64,000 bases of DNA, from positions 3,871,436 through 3,935,435 of the forward strand of contig NZ_KQ976354.1 of assembly GCF_000346485.2 (NCBI RefSeq), in the 5' to 3' direction. Origin of the DNA: Scytonema hofmannii PCC 7110 (GTDB taxonomy: Bacteria > Cyanobacteriota > Cyanobacteriia > Cyanobacteriales > Nostocaceae). Shown piece after piece: positions 36,061 through 44,309 of this stretch. The position numbers and the translations under genes are program-made. The notes below the pieces were generated by a model. That model made no database searches, was not told the DNA's origin, and was given only the letters and a program-made list of their open reading frames with translations. Position 1 is the first letter of the stretch. Each line of letters begins with the position of its first letter.

Positions 36061-37284
36061 CCCTTCCCTAAATTGTTGTTCTAACAAGTCGGTTTCGGTG
36101 GAGTAAGCTAAATCATCGGTACCGATGACTTTCTCTACAGCGAACTGACGAGCATAAGAAATTTTTTGCTGCAATTGCGTGTCTGGATCTGCTAAGAATC
36201 TGGCGCGAGATTGTCGAGTGCGGTTGCGATCGCTAATTTTGCTGTTGCGCCATTGAATCCAAAAGTATCGGATTAAGGGTATAACAAGGAAACCCGTGCC
36301 ATAAGCTAATAGCAGCCAGTAAATTCCTTGAACAAAAGCAACCAATCCTCCTAACTGTGCTGCTACGCCATTTCTTAACAAACTTCCCAGCACTAACGCA
36401 CCAACAAAATTTGCGCCTCCCAACCCAGCACTTAACATAATTTGCCCTGATGTTGCTGCACTGAATCGCCAAGAAAATTCTATGAGATGGTCTGACAGGG
36501 AGTCATAATGCTTTTTAGCTGCGCTCACTTGCAATTCTGGAAAGTAATAGACAATTTGTCCTTCAGGGCTGACTGCAGGTTGTCCGTTAAAACGAGTCAG
36601 AACAGGCAACATATAATCTTCGTACTCTTTTGCAGAACCTTCCCCTATATCATCAAGATAAGGAGCAATCTGTTCGGCTACAATTGCACCTTGATTATTG
36701 CGAATGATGGTAGCAATTTCTTGCCAACGGCGTTCTTCTAAATTAGTATTGGGATTACCATCACCAAATAAAAACGAAAATACGGCTTCAAAGAAATTGA
36801 GAGCGTTTTTTTCTCGCCGCCTTTCTCTTTGGTGAGTATCGTAGTCAGGGCTAAGATACCAAAAGAGGTCGGGGAAATAAAAGAAACTAAAGCTACTACC
36901 CCCGTCGTCGCGATCGCGGTCTGAGTTTGCGGCAGAGATGATTAAGATAATTGAGACGGTTATCAGAGCAATGGAAGCAATGAGGAAAATTCCAAAGGAA
37001 ATCCGGATCAGGTAAAAAATAATTCCCCAAATTTTTTGCCACCATTCCTGCAACCTTAATTGAAAGTATTTATTACGTAAAATAACTCTAAAGTTTTTAG
37101 GAAATAGGTAAACGATATCACCTGTTTCTGAAACTTGTAGATGTCCACCAGCATCAGAAGCTAGGGCTAGTAAACCCTGATTTGCTTCTGCAACATTTAA
37201 ACCAGCTTGAGTTGCCACATCACCAACGGTGACGCGGTAACCCAATTGTTCTACAGTATGCATTATGGTGGGATTTGGAGCCAT
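36049..37284 (-). CDS. Conserved membrane protein of unknown function
   Basis: 411 residues. An N-terminal helix-turn-helix-like region (TVGDVATQAGLNVAEANQGLLALASDAGGHLQVSETGDIVYLFP) is followed by a helix at about 90-115, a charged aromatic loop (DRDRDDGGSSFSFFYFPDLFWYL) and a repeated copy of the first domain's ending (GQIVYYFPELQ). Two further helices lie at about 290-345. Related proteins occur across cyanobacteria and, from memory, in plant plastids. The final residues are encoded by the adjoining GGGAGTA repeat, so the native C-terminus may be slightly altered. The role is unknown. Confidence 0.75.
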   Translation of the reverse strand: MAPNPTIMHTVEQLGYRVTVGDVATQAGLNVAEANQGLLALASDAGGHLQVSETGDIVYLFPKNFRVILRNKYFQLRLQEWWQKIWGIIFYLIRISFGIFLIASIALITVSIILIISAANSDRDRDDGGSSFSFFYFPDLFWYLSPDYDTHQRERRREKNALNFFEAVFSFLFGDGNPNTNLEERRWQEIATIIRNNQGAIVAEQIAPYLDDIGEGSAKEYEDYMLPVLTRFNGQPAVSPEGQIVYYFPELQVSAAKKHYDSLSDHLIEFSWRFSAATSGQIMLSAGLGGANFVGALVLGSLLRNGVAAQLGGLVAFVQGIYWLLLAYGTGFLVIPLIRYFWIQWRNSKISDRNRTRQSRARFLADPDTQLQQKISYARQFAVEKVIGTDDLAYSTETDLLEQQFREGSRD

Positions 37285-37399
37285 CGCTCTTCCCTCGCAA
37301 TGAAAAATAATCTTCTTTCTCTAGTATAAAGATTTCTTTTTTAATGGAGTTCTTGAAAACGTTACACTAAATCAGAGCGCAGAAAGAAATGACTAAAGA

Positions 37400-38053
37400 T
37401 CAGAGTTTGGGAAACCGAGGTTGCCACCACTGATACCAAGAAAACCAAGCGTTTTCTAAGATTTGGTAAGCATCTTTAGAGGAGTCATTTTTTAAGGGAA
37501 TCGATAAACGTGCCCAAAGACAACGTCTGTCTTGAAGCGGTTGTTGATTAAGTAACCAAGATAATAAGCGATGGGGTTGCATCTGGGAGATGTACTGATT
37601 TTGGTCAAATTGTTCTTCTGTGAAGGTACTGCTGCCTTGTGCATGAATACAGGCGCTCAGATAAGCCCGTTGTTTCTCAACTCCAAGACCATAGTAGCCT
37701 ATTCCTTCTTTTTTGCGTACTATAGGGGGTGATGAAGTAGAAGCCAAATTTTCGAGCGATATGGGAGTATTCCGATCTTTTAGATAGTACATTTCAATAT
37801 CTAAAGACAAGTTGTTCTGAATATATTGGTAATGCTTTTGAGCTAATAGTTCGGGATATTCTTTGCTTACATTGGGTAGGAAGTAGCTTTGACTAAACTG
37901 CCACTTTGGTAATGGTATTTCTTCTGGAAAAACAAAAGAAGCGACATTGTGTTGGTCTATTTTAGAAAGTAGCATGACATTGCCTAAAACCACAAGGATA
38001 CAGATTAAGGTCAGTCCTAGCAGCAGAATGCGGAATTGTTTCCAGATAATCAC
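37400..38053 (-). CDS. Cyanoexosortase A system-associated protein
   Basis: 217 residues with one N-terminal membrane anchor (FRILLLGLTLICILVVLGNVMLL) and an extracytoplasmic domain. It corresponds to the small partner regularly found directly downstream of cyanoexosortase A, comparable to EpsI-type accessory proteins. It starts with GTG 33 bases after the exosortase stop, so translational coupling in an operon is likely. The motif IHAQGSSTFTEEQF and the WARLSIPL strand are typical. The precise role in protein sorting or polysaccharide export is not established. Confidence 0.85.
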   Translation of the reverse strand: MIIWKQFRILLLGLTLICILVVLGNVMLLSKIDQHNVASFVFPEEIPLPKWQFSQSYFLPNVSKEYPELLAQKHYQYIQNNLSLDIEMYYLKDRNTPISLENLASTSSPPIVRKKEGIGYYGLGVEKQRAYLSACIHAQGSSTFTEEQFDQNQYISQMQPHRLLSWLLNQQPLQDRRCLWARLSIPLKNDSSKDAYQILENAWFSWYQWWQPRFPKL

Positions 38054-38086
38054 CTTTTTATCTTAGTAGCGTTTTGATTTTCAGAC

Positions 38087-38917
38087 TCACTTTGTTTGTC
38101 CAATGAAAAACCAGCAAAATAACCCAAAAATTAGGACAGAAATAATTGAGAAAATTAAAGAGCCATTCCCATGATGCCAGTATTCAAAAGCTGCCTGGTT
38201 ATTTTTTGTTACTAAAACAGTCATGAGTACAACCCGTATTCCATTGACGAAAAATCCTACAATTCCTGCTACTATTGGTATCAAAAATTTCTGTTGCCTT
38301 AAAGTGGAGACCATCAAGAGAAAAAGTAGCGCTAAACCCAACATATGGAAGATAAGTTCCATCCCAGAACAGCCACCTAATACTTCAACACTTCCTGTGG
38401 GAAGATAGATTGTGACGCCAGAGAGAGTCACATCCGCACCTGTACACCAAAGAATGAAAGCTGCAAATTTAGCTGTGAGTGGAGATATATCAATTAGCCA
38501 TGAGGGTAATATTTTGGGAGCGTCGAGAAAAAATAGGAGAAGTAATTCTTTCTGATATTGTTTTAATCCTATAAAACCAGAAGCTAGTAAGGCAAGACCA
38601 AGGGCACAAATGAAAGGAGAAATAAATAAAAATAGCCCAAAACTTTTCAGAGCCACACTTTTAATAAGTACGATTCCAATAAGTGATAGACCAAAAAAGC
38701 TAGAGAAAATTTCACTCTCCAGTACTAAGCTATATCGTTTTTCCCAAACCAAAAACGATACAGCTGACCAAAACAAAAGACTGCTACCTAAAAGACTACT
38801 ATTGCCCGCTTTCCAGGTAGCGGTCAAGTGAATTGCAATTAAGCCTGCTCCTATAGCTAGTAGCCAAAACTGAGGATATTTGAGTTGTGTAATTGCGATT
38901 GAGTAGGTAGCTTTCAT
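38087..38917 (-). CDS. crtA: Cyanoexosortase A
   Basis: 276 residues, polytopic membrane transpeptidase-like enzyme that recognises C-terminal PEP-CTERM sorting signals. Catalytic residues are visible: C183 in EVLGGCSGMELI, R228 in VNGIRVVLM and H248/H249 in EYWHHGNGSLIFS. At least seven hydrophobic helices surround them. Its accessory protein follows in the same operon. A candidate substrate with a PEP-CTERM tail (44310-45941) and an exopolysaccharide cluster lie a few kb away, matching the general association of exosortases with extracellular polysaccharide genes. Confidence 0.93.
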   Translation of the reverse strand: MKATYSIAITQLKYPQFWLLAIGAGLIAIHLTATWKAGNSSLLGSSLLFWSAVSFLVWEKRYSLVLESEIFSSFFGLSLIGIVLIKSVALKSFGLFLFISPFICALGLALLASGFIGLKQYQKELLLLFFLDAPKILPSWLIDISPLTAKFAAFILWCTGADVTLSGVTIYLPTGSVEVLGGCSGMELIFHMLGLALLFLLMVSTLRQQKFLIPIVAGIVGFFVNGIRVVLMTVLVTKNNQAAFEYWHHGNGSLIFSIISVLIFGLFCWFFIGQTK

Positions 38918-39679
38918 GCACTAGGAAGGGAGTAATTAACAGATAAGATTTTGATGGAGATTTACCCTGAAGTGAGATTCGCTAACACTGCAAATAATTA
39001 CACAAACATTCTTACAAAAAGCTAGTCTCAGCGATAGACTAGCTTTTCTAGATTGAAACACTAATAAAAATTATTAAAATCTCTAGGTGACTTCCATTTT
39101 AATATGCTATTAGTGTTTTAACTAAAATTATGAATACGACTTAGTATACTAAGTTACTAAGATTTCAAAAAAAAATCAATGACTTTGTATTAGACTTCAC
39201 TGAAATTTAACAATATTGACAAAAACAACACAAAGCACAAATTTAGAGAGATTTAGGACTTACGCAGAAACCGGGTAACTTTTACGAAAAATCGTCGTTT
39301 GAGCCATGAGTCTCTGCCCAGAAACCAGGTTTCTTTAGATGTGAGTGCGTAAGTTATGATATGGAATTTCTATGCCTACTTCATTCGGAGAAATCAACGT
39401 CTAAATCTCTGGTTCAGTAGTCAAGCAGGCGGACAAAAAAACCAGCTTCTCCCTCCTGCAAAGCTTGATATCTCGTATGCGTAGAGACTAAGCATGGCTA
39501 GTCTCTACAAAGAAACCGGGTTTTTGGGATTACTGAACCGACGCTCTAGAAAAGAGGTTCCCATGAAAAGTAACTAAGGTTAACTTTGCATTGTTCATCT
39601 TTTTTTGGTTTTGTGGCTTGTTTCGCGTTAGAATTATTACCCTTGGCTGGTTAAATAGCAAATTTTCTGCCTAATTACT
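38918..39679. other. Non-coding region with hairpins and dispersed repeats
   Basis: A strong hairpin at 39016-39047 (AAAAGCTAGTCT/AGACTAGCTTTT) looks like a bidirectional terminator but has no gene ending at it. AAACCCGG-type repeats are at 39265-39345. The inverted second copy of the repeat first seen at 1811 is at 39433-39548. No coding frame is credible. Confidence 0.55.
39433..39548. repeat. Dispersed AAACCCGG/CCGGGTTT repeat, copy B (inverted)
   Basis: It shares, in reverse orientation, the core (TGCAAAGCTTGATATCTCGT) and the flank (GGGATTACTGAACCG) with copy A at 1811-1911. It also holds an extra 10-bp-stem hairpin (GTAGAGACTA/TAGTCTCTAC, 39481-39508). Confidence 0.65.
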
Positions 39680-40159
39680 ATGGTTCAGTACACTCTTGCC
39701 CAAAGCCCAGAAATTATTCTTACCGTTCCTGGAAAAGATTCGGCCAAAGCTCGTGAGAAAGCAATGGATCAGTTGATGAAACTGATGGATGAAGGTAAGT
39801 TACCCACAGAACTAGAAGATGGGTTTGGTCCGCAACAACTGATTGAAGTGAAAGAAACACCAACCGATAGCACAAGCGATGAAGACGCCATTTCTCAAGC
39901 TGTTCAAGTTTTGAGTAACCTTGCTACCCTCAAGCTGAAAGTGCAGGAGTCACGCAGTGAGGCACTTGAAATTCGTAAGGCAATTGACGTTTTATTCTTA
40001 GATAAGTCCGTGACTGAGGAGGAAATTACTCGTTTGAAGGAAGGTTTTAAGGTACTCAAAAATTATGCTCAGGCTAATTTGCGTTATCAGGAAGCCAGAG
40101 CAAAAGCAGAGGAAGCTCGACAAGTTCTAGATCGGGCTTTAAAATCTCCAGAGAAATAA
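39680..40159 (+). CDS. Hypothetical coiled-coil protein
   Basis: 159 residues, soluble and acidic. The N-terminal strand YTLAQSPEIILTVPGKDSAKAREKAMDQLMKLMDEGKLPTEL is followed by a long helical region (about 68-157) rich in Ala, Glu, Lys and Arg that is probably a coiled coil. I do not recognise a characterised family. Gene-like features are a clear ATG, codon use like its neighbours and a palindrome right after the stop. Small proteins of this kind are common in filamentous cyanobacteria. It is divergently oriented from the exosortase pair and convergent with the Wzc-like gene. Confidence 0.75.
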   Translation: MVQYTLAQSPEIILTVPGKDSAKAREKAMDQLMKLMDEGKLPTELEDGFGPQQLIEVKETPTDSTSDEDAISQAVQVLSNLATLKLKVQESRSEALEIRKAIDVLFLDKSVTEEEITRLKEGFKVLKNYAQANLRYQEARAKAEEARQVLDRALKSPEK

Positions 40160-40164
40160 CTAAA

Positions 40165-40192
40165 TTGTAGTTGCGCTATAGCGTAACTACAA
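40165..40192. terminator. Palindrome between convergent genes
   Basis: TTGTAGTTGCGCTA meets its near-perfect complement (one mismatch pair) six bases after the stop of the hypothetical gene. It probably ends transcription but also belongs to a dispersed TTGTAGT/ACTACAA repeat type (compare 19420-19457). Confidence 0.5.
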
Positions 40193-40231
40193 TCTTATAA
40201 ATTCAAACAGCTAGTTTTTCGGGGATGGTCA

Positions 40232-42463
40232 CTACTCTTGTTTAGTCTTTTTTCCAGACGAGGTTGAGTGGAAATTGCTGAAGTCTGAGTTAGTGCTGTC
40301 TTCAACCCGGTCAGCGCTCATACTCTTTTTATAATATTGCTGATAGTAGCTGTAAGAGGTTGTGGTCACATCTTTGGATTTGTTAGCGATGACTCCTAAT
40401 ATCGGTGTGCCAGAGACTTGGAGCTCCTCTAATGATTGTTGGAATAGAGTTCGTTTGAGTTTACCTAACCCAGCAGTGAGTACCAGTCCATTGGTATTGG
40501 CTGCTAGCAAATTAGCATCTGCAAAGCCCATAAGAGGCGGCGTGTCATAAATTACTAAATCGAAAGTGGATTGCAGCTGATTCATTAAATCCTGCATCTT
40601 TTGAGAGGCAAGCAACCGGATGGGGTCGGGCGGAGTGGGACCAGCTGTCAAGACAAACAGGTTGTCCTCTACGGGCGATCGCTCAATCACGTTATTCCAG
40701 TCTAAGTCTTGTGAAATGACATCGGTAAGACCTTGAATATTCATCAATCCTACAAGATTGTGTATGGTTGGAGTTCGTAAATTGGCATCCACTAGCAAAA
40801 CTCGATGTCCCATTGCCGCTGCAGCTAAAGCAAGGTGTACTGCAACAGTTGTCTTTCCATCCTCTGGTGCTGGTGAACTAATGACTAGCGATCGGATGGA
40901 TGTGTCTGAACCTAGTAAAAGAATATTAGTGTACAGAGAGCGAAAAACTTCAAAAAATGAAGCTCTAGCAGCTTGTTGAACTTCCCCAGCTGCCTCTTGC
41001 CAAGCCATTGCTCCAAGTTCTTTTCTGAGAGGAACTATACCTAGCAGTGGTAGTCTGGTCGAATCTTTGAGGTCTTGGGCAGTGTAGAAGACATTACTTA
41101 GCTTATCCACAACTAAAGCTGCTCCGACACCTAACAATGACCCTAGAACCGCTCCCATAACTAAGTAAATCTTGGCACTGTCTGAGACAGCTTCAGGTTT
41201 TCGTACTGTAGTCAGTTTTGGATCTAATAACTTCCACGGTTGCTGCTTTTGAGCTTTTTCTATCTCCAATGCTTGTTGTTTGGCTAAAAATTGATTGAGA
41301 TTTTCGCTAGCAATTTTTAACTCCTGCTGAATGTTATCGTAATCCCGATTGATGTTTGCTAAGCTTTTTACATACTTATTAAGGTTATTTATTTTTTCAG
41401 TTAAGGATAAATCGCGTGCTTCTAATTCCCGAATGCGGCTTTGAAAATCTTTGTTAACTCTTTGTCGCTCCTGCTGTAGAAACGCAATTGATGCTGCCTT
41501 CTGTTGGTTGAGACGCTTCATGCCTTCTTCGTCATCTGTAAATACAGAACCTCGTTTGGAAATATCGGCATTTAGTTGCAAGAGCTGATCTAGTATCTTT
41601 TGGTAACGAGGATTGTCACTTAGTAACGAATTACTAGCTGCTTCCCCAGGCTCTTGTGCTAGTTCCTTTTGTAAGTCGAAGTACTTAGCTCTCATCTGCT
41701 CCAGCATTGACCGATTTTCCAGTTGCTGCTGAGTTAAAGTAGCAATATGACCAGACACTTCTTGAGATTTTTGTGCTGGTTCAACCATGTTATTAACTTG
41801 TCGAATAGTTCGCAATCTGTCTTGCCAACTCTCAACACGCCCTCTAATTGGTTTAACTTGCTTGTTAACAAAAAGAATTGCCTGATTGATGTCCGCCTGA
41901 CGTTCCTTAAGACTGTACTCTAAATATGCATCAGCAACTAATTTCAAGAAATTACGCACTACCTCCTGCTCTGGAGCCGTGTATTCAATCTCCAAAATAT
42001 TCTGTTTTGTAGGTGTAATGATAAAATTCTCAAGAACTGATTCGTAACTCAGGTCTAGATCTGGATATTTCTTCTGATATTTATCCTGAAGCTTTTTAAT
42101 AACTGGTTCTAGCATCCCCCGGCTTTGCAGAACTGCAATGGTTGTATCCACTGATTCCTCTAACTCAGGAGGTGATACTGTACCTTGGGAACCCAAAGTT
42201 TGAGGAAGATTCGCTACTGCCCGACCCTCTCCAGAAACAGGCTTGGTTAAAATCTCAAATGTCCCTTTATATACTGGAGGTTCCATCTTCGCCTTCAGTA
42301 CGGCTCCTGCTGCTACCACACCAGTTATACCAACTATTAAGAGTGCTCTCCGTCGCAGAGCTTGCCCAACTTTGCCTAGATTCAAGTCATCATCATCTGC
42401 ACGATTTAATGGAGCCGCGTAAGTTTCTAACGAAGGATGAAAATATTTTTCTGACTTCAGCAT
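40232..42463 (-). CDS. Wzc-like polysaccharide co-polymerase / tyrosine autokinase
   Basis: 743 residues. The Wzz chain-length domain is flanked by membrane helices (about 39-58 and 431-452), with a long periplasmic coiled coil between (200-400). The cytoplasmic BY-kinase domain carries Walker A (SSPAPEDGKTTVA, about 530-542), Walker A' (VLLVDANLRTPT) and Walker B (DLVIYDTPP). The C-terminal tyrosine cluster SYSYYQQYYKKS is the autophosphorylation site. It controls polymer length and export of exopolysaccharide. It is the first gene at the left end of the island, pointing out of it, with nothing directly upstream but non-coding DNA and the tRNA. Confidence 0.93.
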   Translation of the reverse strand: MLKSEKYFHPSLETYAAPLNRADDDDLNLGKVGQALRRRALLIVGITGVVAAGAVLKAKMEPPVYKGTFEILTKPVSGEGRAVANLPQTLGSQGTVSPPELEESVDTTIAVLQSRGMLEPVIKKLQDKYQKKYPDLDLSYESVLENFIITPTKQNILEIEYTAPEQEVVRNFLKLVADAYLEYSLKERQADINQAILFVNKQVKPIRGRVESWQDRLRTIRQVNNMVEPAQKSQEVSGHIATLTQQQLENRSMLEQMRAKYFDLQKELAQEPGEAASNSLLSDNPRYQKILDQLLQLNADISKRGSVFTDDEEGMKRLNQQKAASIAFLQQERQRVNKDFQSRIRELEARDLSLTEKINNLNKYVKSLANINRDYDNIQQELKIASENLNQFLAKQQALEIEKAQKQQPWKLLDPKLTTVRKPEAVSDSAKIYLVMGAVLGSLLGVGAALVVDKLSNVFYTAQDLKDSTRLPLLGIVPLRKELGAMAWQEAAGEVQQAARASFFEVFRSLYTNILLLGSDTSIRSLVISSPAPEDGKTTVAVHLALAAAAMGHRVLLVDANLRTPTIHNLVGLMNIQGLTDVISQDLDWNNVIERSPVEDNLFVLTAGPTPPDPIRLLASQKMQDLMNQLQSTFDLVIYDTPPLMGFADANLLAANTNGLVLTAGLGKLKRTLFQQSLEELQVSGTPILGVIANKSKDVTTTSYSYYQQYYKKSMSADRVEDSTNSDFSNFHSTSSGKKTKQE

Positions 42464-42914
42464 AATCTTGGTAAATCTTATAACTCGTATTTCTTACGTA
42501 GATTCACGCTTCGACTCAATCTTGGCACATTTAGAATGTCAAGCGCTTCGATTCACCCTGGTTCATCATTGTCTTCCCTGGCTAACCAATTGTTCCTACT
42601 GTCTCAAAGCAAACTTGAGCACAATTAATAACTTAACTTGATAGACCCATTACCCTGTGTGCAACTTAATACTTTAGCCAATCCGAAGGGATGCACTATA
42701 ACTACAGTAACATTACGCAAGGCAAATTAACTCTCTTACAATTAAAATACTAACCACCGGCTTCTAAGATACACCATTAATTCTGCCGTTGAACTATCAA
42801 TAAACTCTAGAAAAACTTTCGGAATAGTTTTCCATCTCAGTCTCAAGGCTCTGGGACAGAAAAAACCATATTAGTTACCAACTATTTAAAAGGTATTGCT
42901 CTTAAATGTATTAA
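42464..42914. other. Upstream region of the Wzc-like gene
   Basis: About 450 bases with no frame worth calling and no strong repeat. It must hold the Wzc-like gene promoter; no clear -35/-10 pair was chosen. Confidence 0.4.
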
Positions 42915-42986
42915 CTGGGGCGCTAGGATTCGAACCTAGGGATGGCGGGACCAAAACCCGCTGCCTTACCACTTGGCTACGCCCCA
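42915..42986 (-). tRNA. trnQ: tRNA-Gln (anticodon UUG)
   Basis: 72 bases. The acceptor stem TGGGGCG/CGCCCCA, D arm, anticodon stem GCGGG/CCCGC around the loop TTTTGGT (anticodon TTG) and T arm CTAGG-TTCGAAT-CCTAG all fold. No CCA is encoded. Confidence 0.97.
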
Positions 42987-43303
42987 TCACTTTACATAAT
43001 AGAGTATAGCAATAACTCCTGGGTTAATGTCAAGTACTTTCACAGGGCAAAAAGAGAAAATATCTAGATTCCTCCTTTGGAAAGCGGAATGATATCTGAC
43101 AAAAGACTTCTGCAGCAGAGGTTACATCAAATTCTTCAGTAAGACAGCCATCTTGTAGAACCGCCGATTGGGGAGCCACTAACTGCTGGGAACAACTTAA
43201 ATATTGGTTATTGAGATTCTGCCCGCGTTAAAATGAAAGAAACTTATCATTTAATTTAGCCTTTGTTATTAATTCCATAATTTATTTTTTCTCCAATTCT
43301 TCT

Positions 43304-43618
43304 ATGTTTTCTACCAGGTCAAGCATCAGCCCTAGTGTATGGATTTCTACATTAGTTTCTTTTATAAGAAATAGATTAAAACAACAGAAAAATAAAACTC
43401 ACGACTATAGTCAATTGGTTTGCGGACATGACTATATATTTGAACCTATAGATAACCTCACGCAAGGTTATATGACGGGGCAGGGGAAAGGTGTCAATCG
43501 CGGCGATTGTATTGTCTTGCAAATTGGCTCTCAGGTTGAGAAGTATCAAGTTGAAGAAATTGATTATTATTCCGAACCTTCAGATATGTGGATGGCGTTG
43601 CTTAAGCAAAATGCTTAA
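43304..43618 (+). CDS. Small hypothetical protein
   Basis: 104 residues. The C-terminal half (DYIFEPIDNLTQGYMTGQGKGVNRGDCIVLQIGSQVEKYQVEEIDYYSEPSDMWMALL) looks like a compact beta fold with a GKGVNRGD turn, and seems conserved in filamentous cyanobacteria from memory. The first 35 residues are basic and less protein-like, so the true start may be a later codon. No function is known. It stands alone between the tRNA and a 600-base non-coding stretch. Confidence 0.6.
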   Translation: MFSTRSSISPSVWISTLVSFIRNRLKQQKNKTHDYSQLVCGHDYIFEPIDNLTQGYMTGQGKGVNRGDCIVLQIGSQVEKYQVEEIDYYSEPSDMWMALLKQNA

Positions 43619-44309
43619 GCTGTTGGGTTAGTAGTTTACAACACAGTTTCATAAATCCGCCTTGTGCATCTTCATTATTGGAAGAAAGGCACAGGGCAGC
43701 TAGGCTGAAGATAAGAAAGGTTTTTTATCCACTCCTGGTGTACGCAGTTCATGACGGCTACTTAATTAGAATCTCCTTGAAGCGTGAAACAACTTCTGTT
43801 TTAAAAATTCCGCTTACTGGTACTGTAGTGCGTTTTTTGAAAAATTGATTTTCCGTATCAGTAGATTTTTTATAAGCATTTGCAAAATAAATACCTGTTG
43901 TCAAGAGGTTTATGCTAGTATCTTTCTGAAGCAAATATTAAGTTAAAGCATAATAATATAAGTTGACAATCCTTTTGCGTCGTAGTTATTCTGGAATAGT
44001 TATTGCCTTTTAATTTCAAAGGCTGCCATTTATCCAGGGTTATAGGCGGTATAAATAGATACAACAGTTAAAATCTCGTGAGTAGTTTCTATTTACGTCA
44101 TACCGTACTAATGCCATTCTTTTTCAGCAAAACGCATTTACCCTTAGAGTTAAAGATTTTCAAGCTTTTGGAATCAGAAATTTAGAATTAATCAGGTATC
44201 AACATAGGGCTGCCAACTTAGGGAGTTGAAATTTAGTGCAAGAGGTTTCTACCGAACCATCACTTGGACTTTAAAGGTTGAAAATTTTGAGTCATTCAGT
44301 ACAAAACTT
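43619..44309. other. Non-coding region upstream of the PEP-CTERM gene
   Basis: AT-rich, with no credible gene on either strand. A TTG-initiated extension of the next frame starts at 44226 but would bury the signal peptide. The length suggests a complex promoter or a long 5' leader. Confidence 0.45.
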
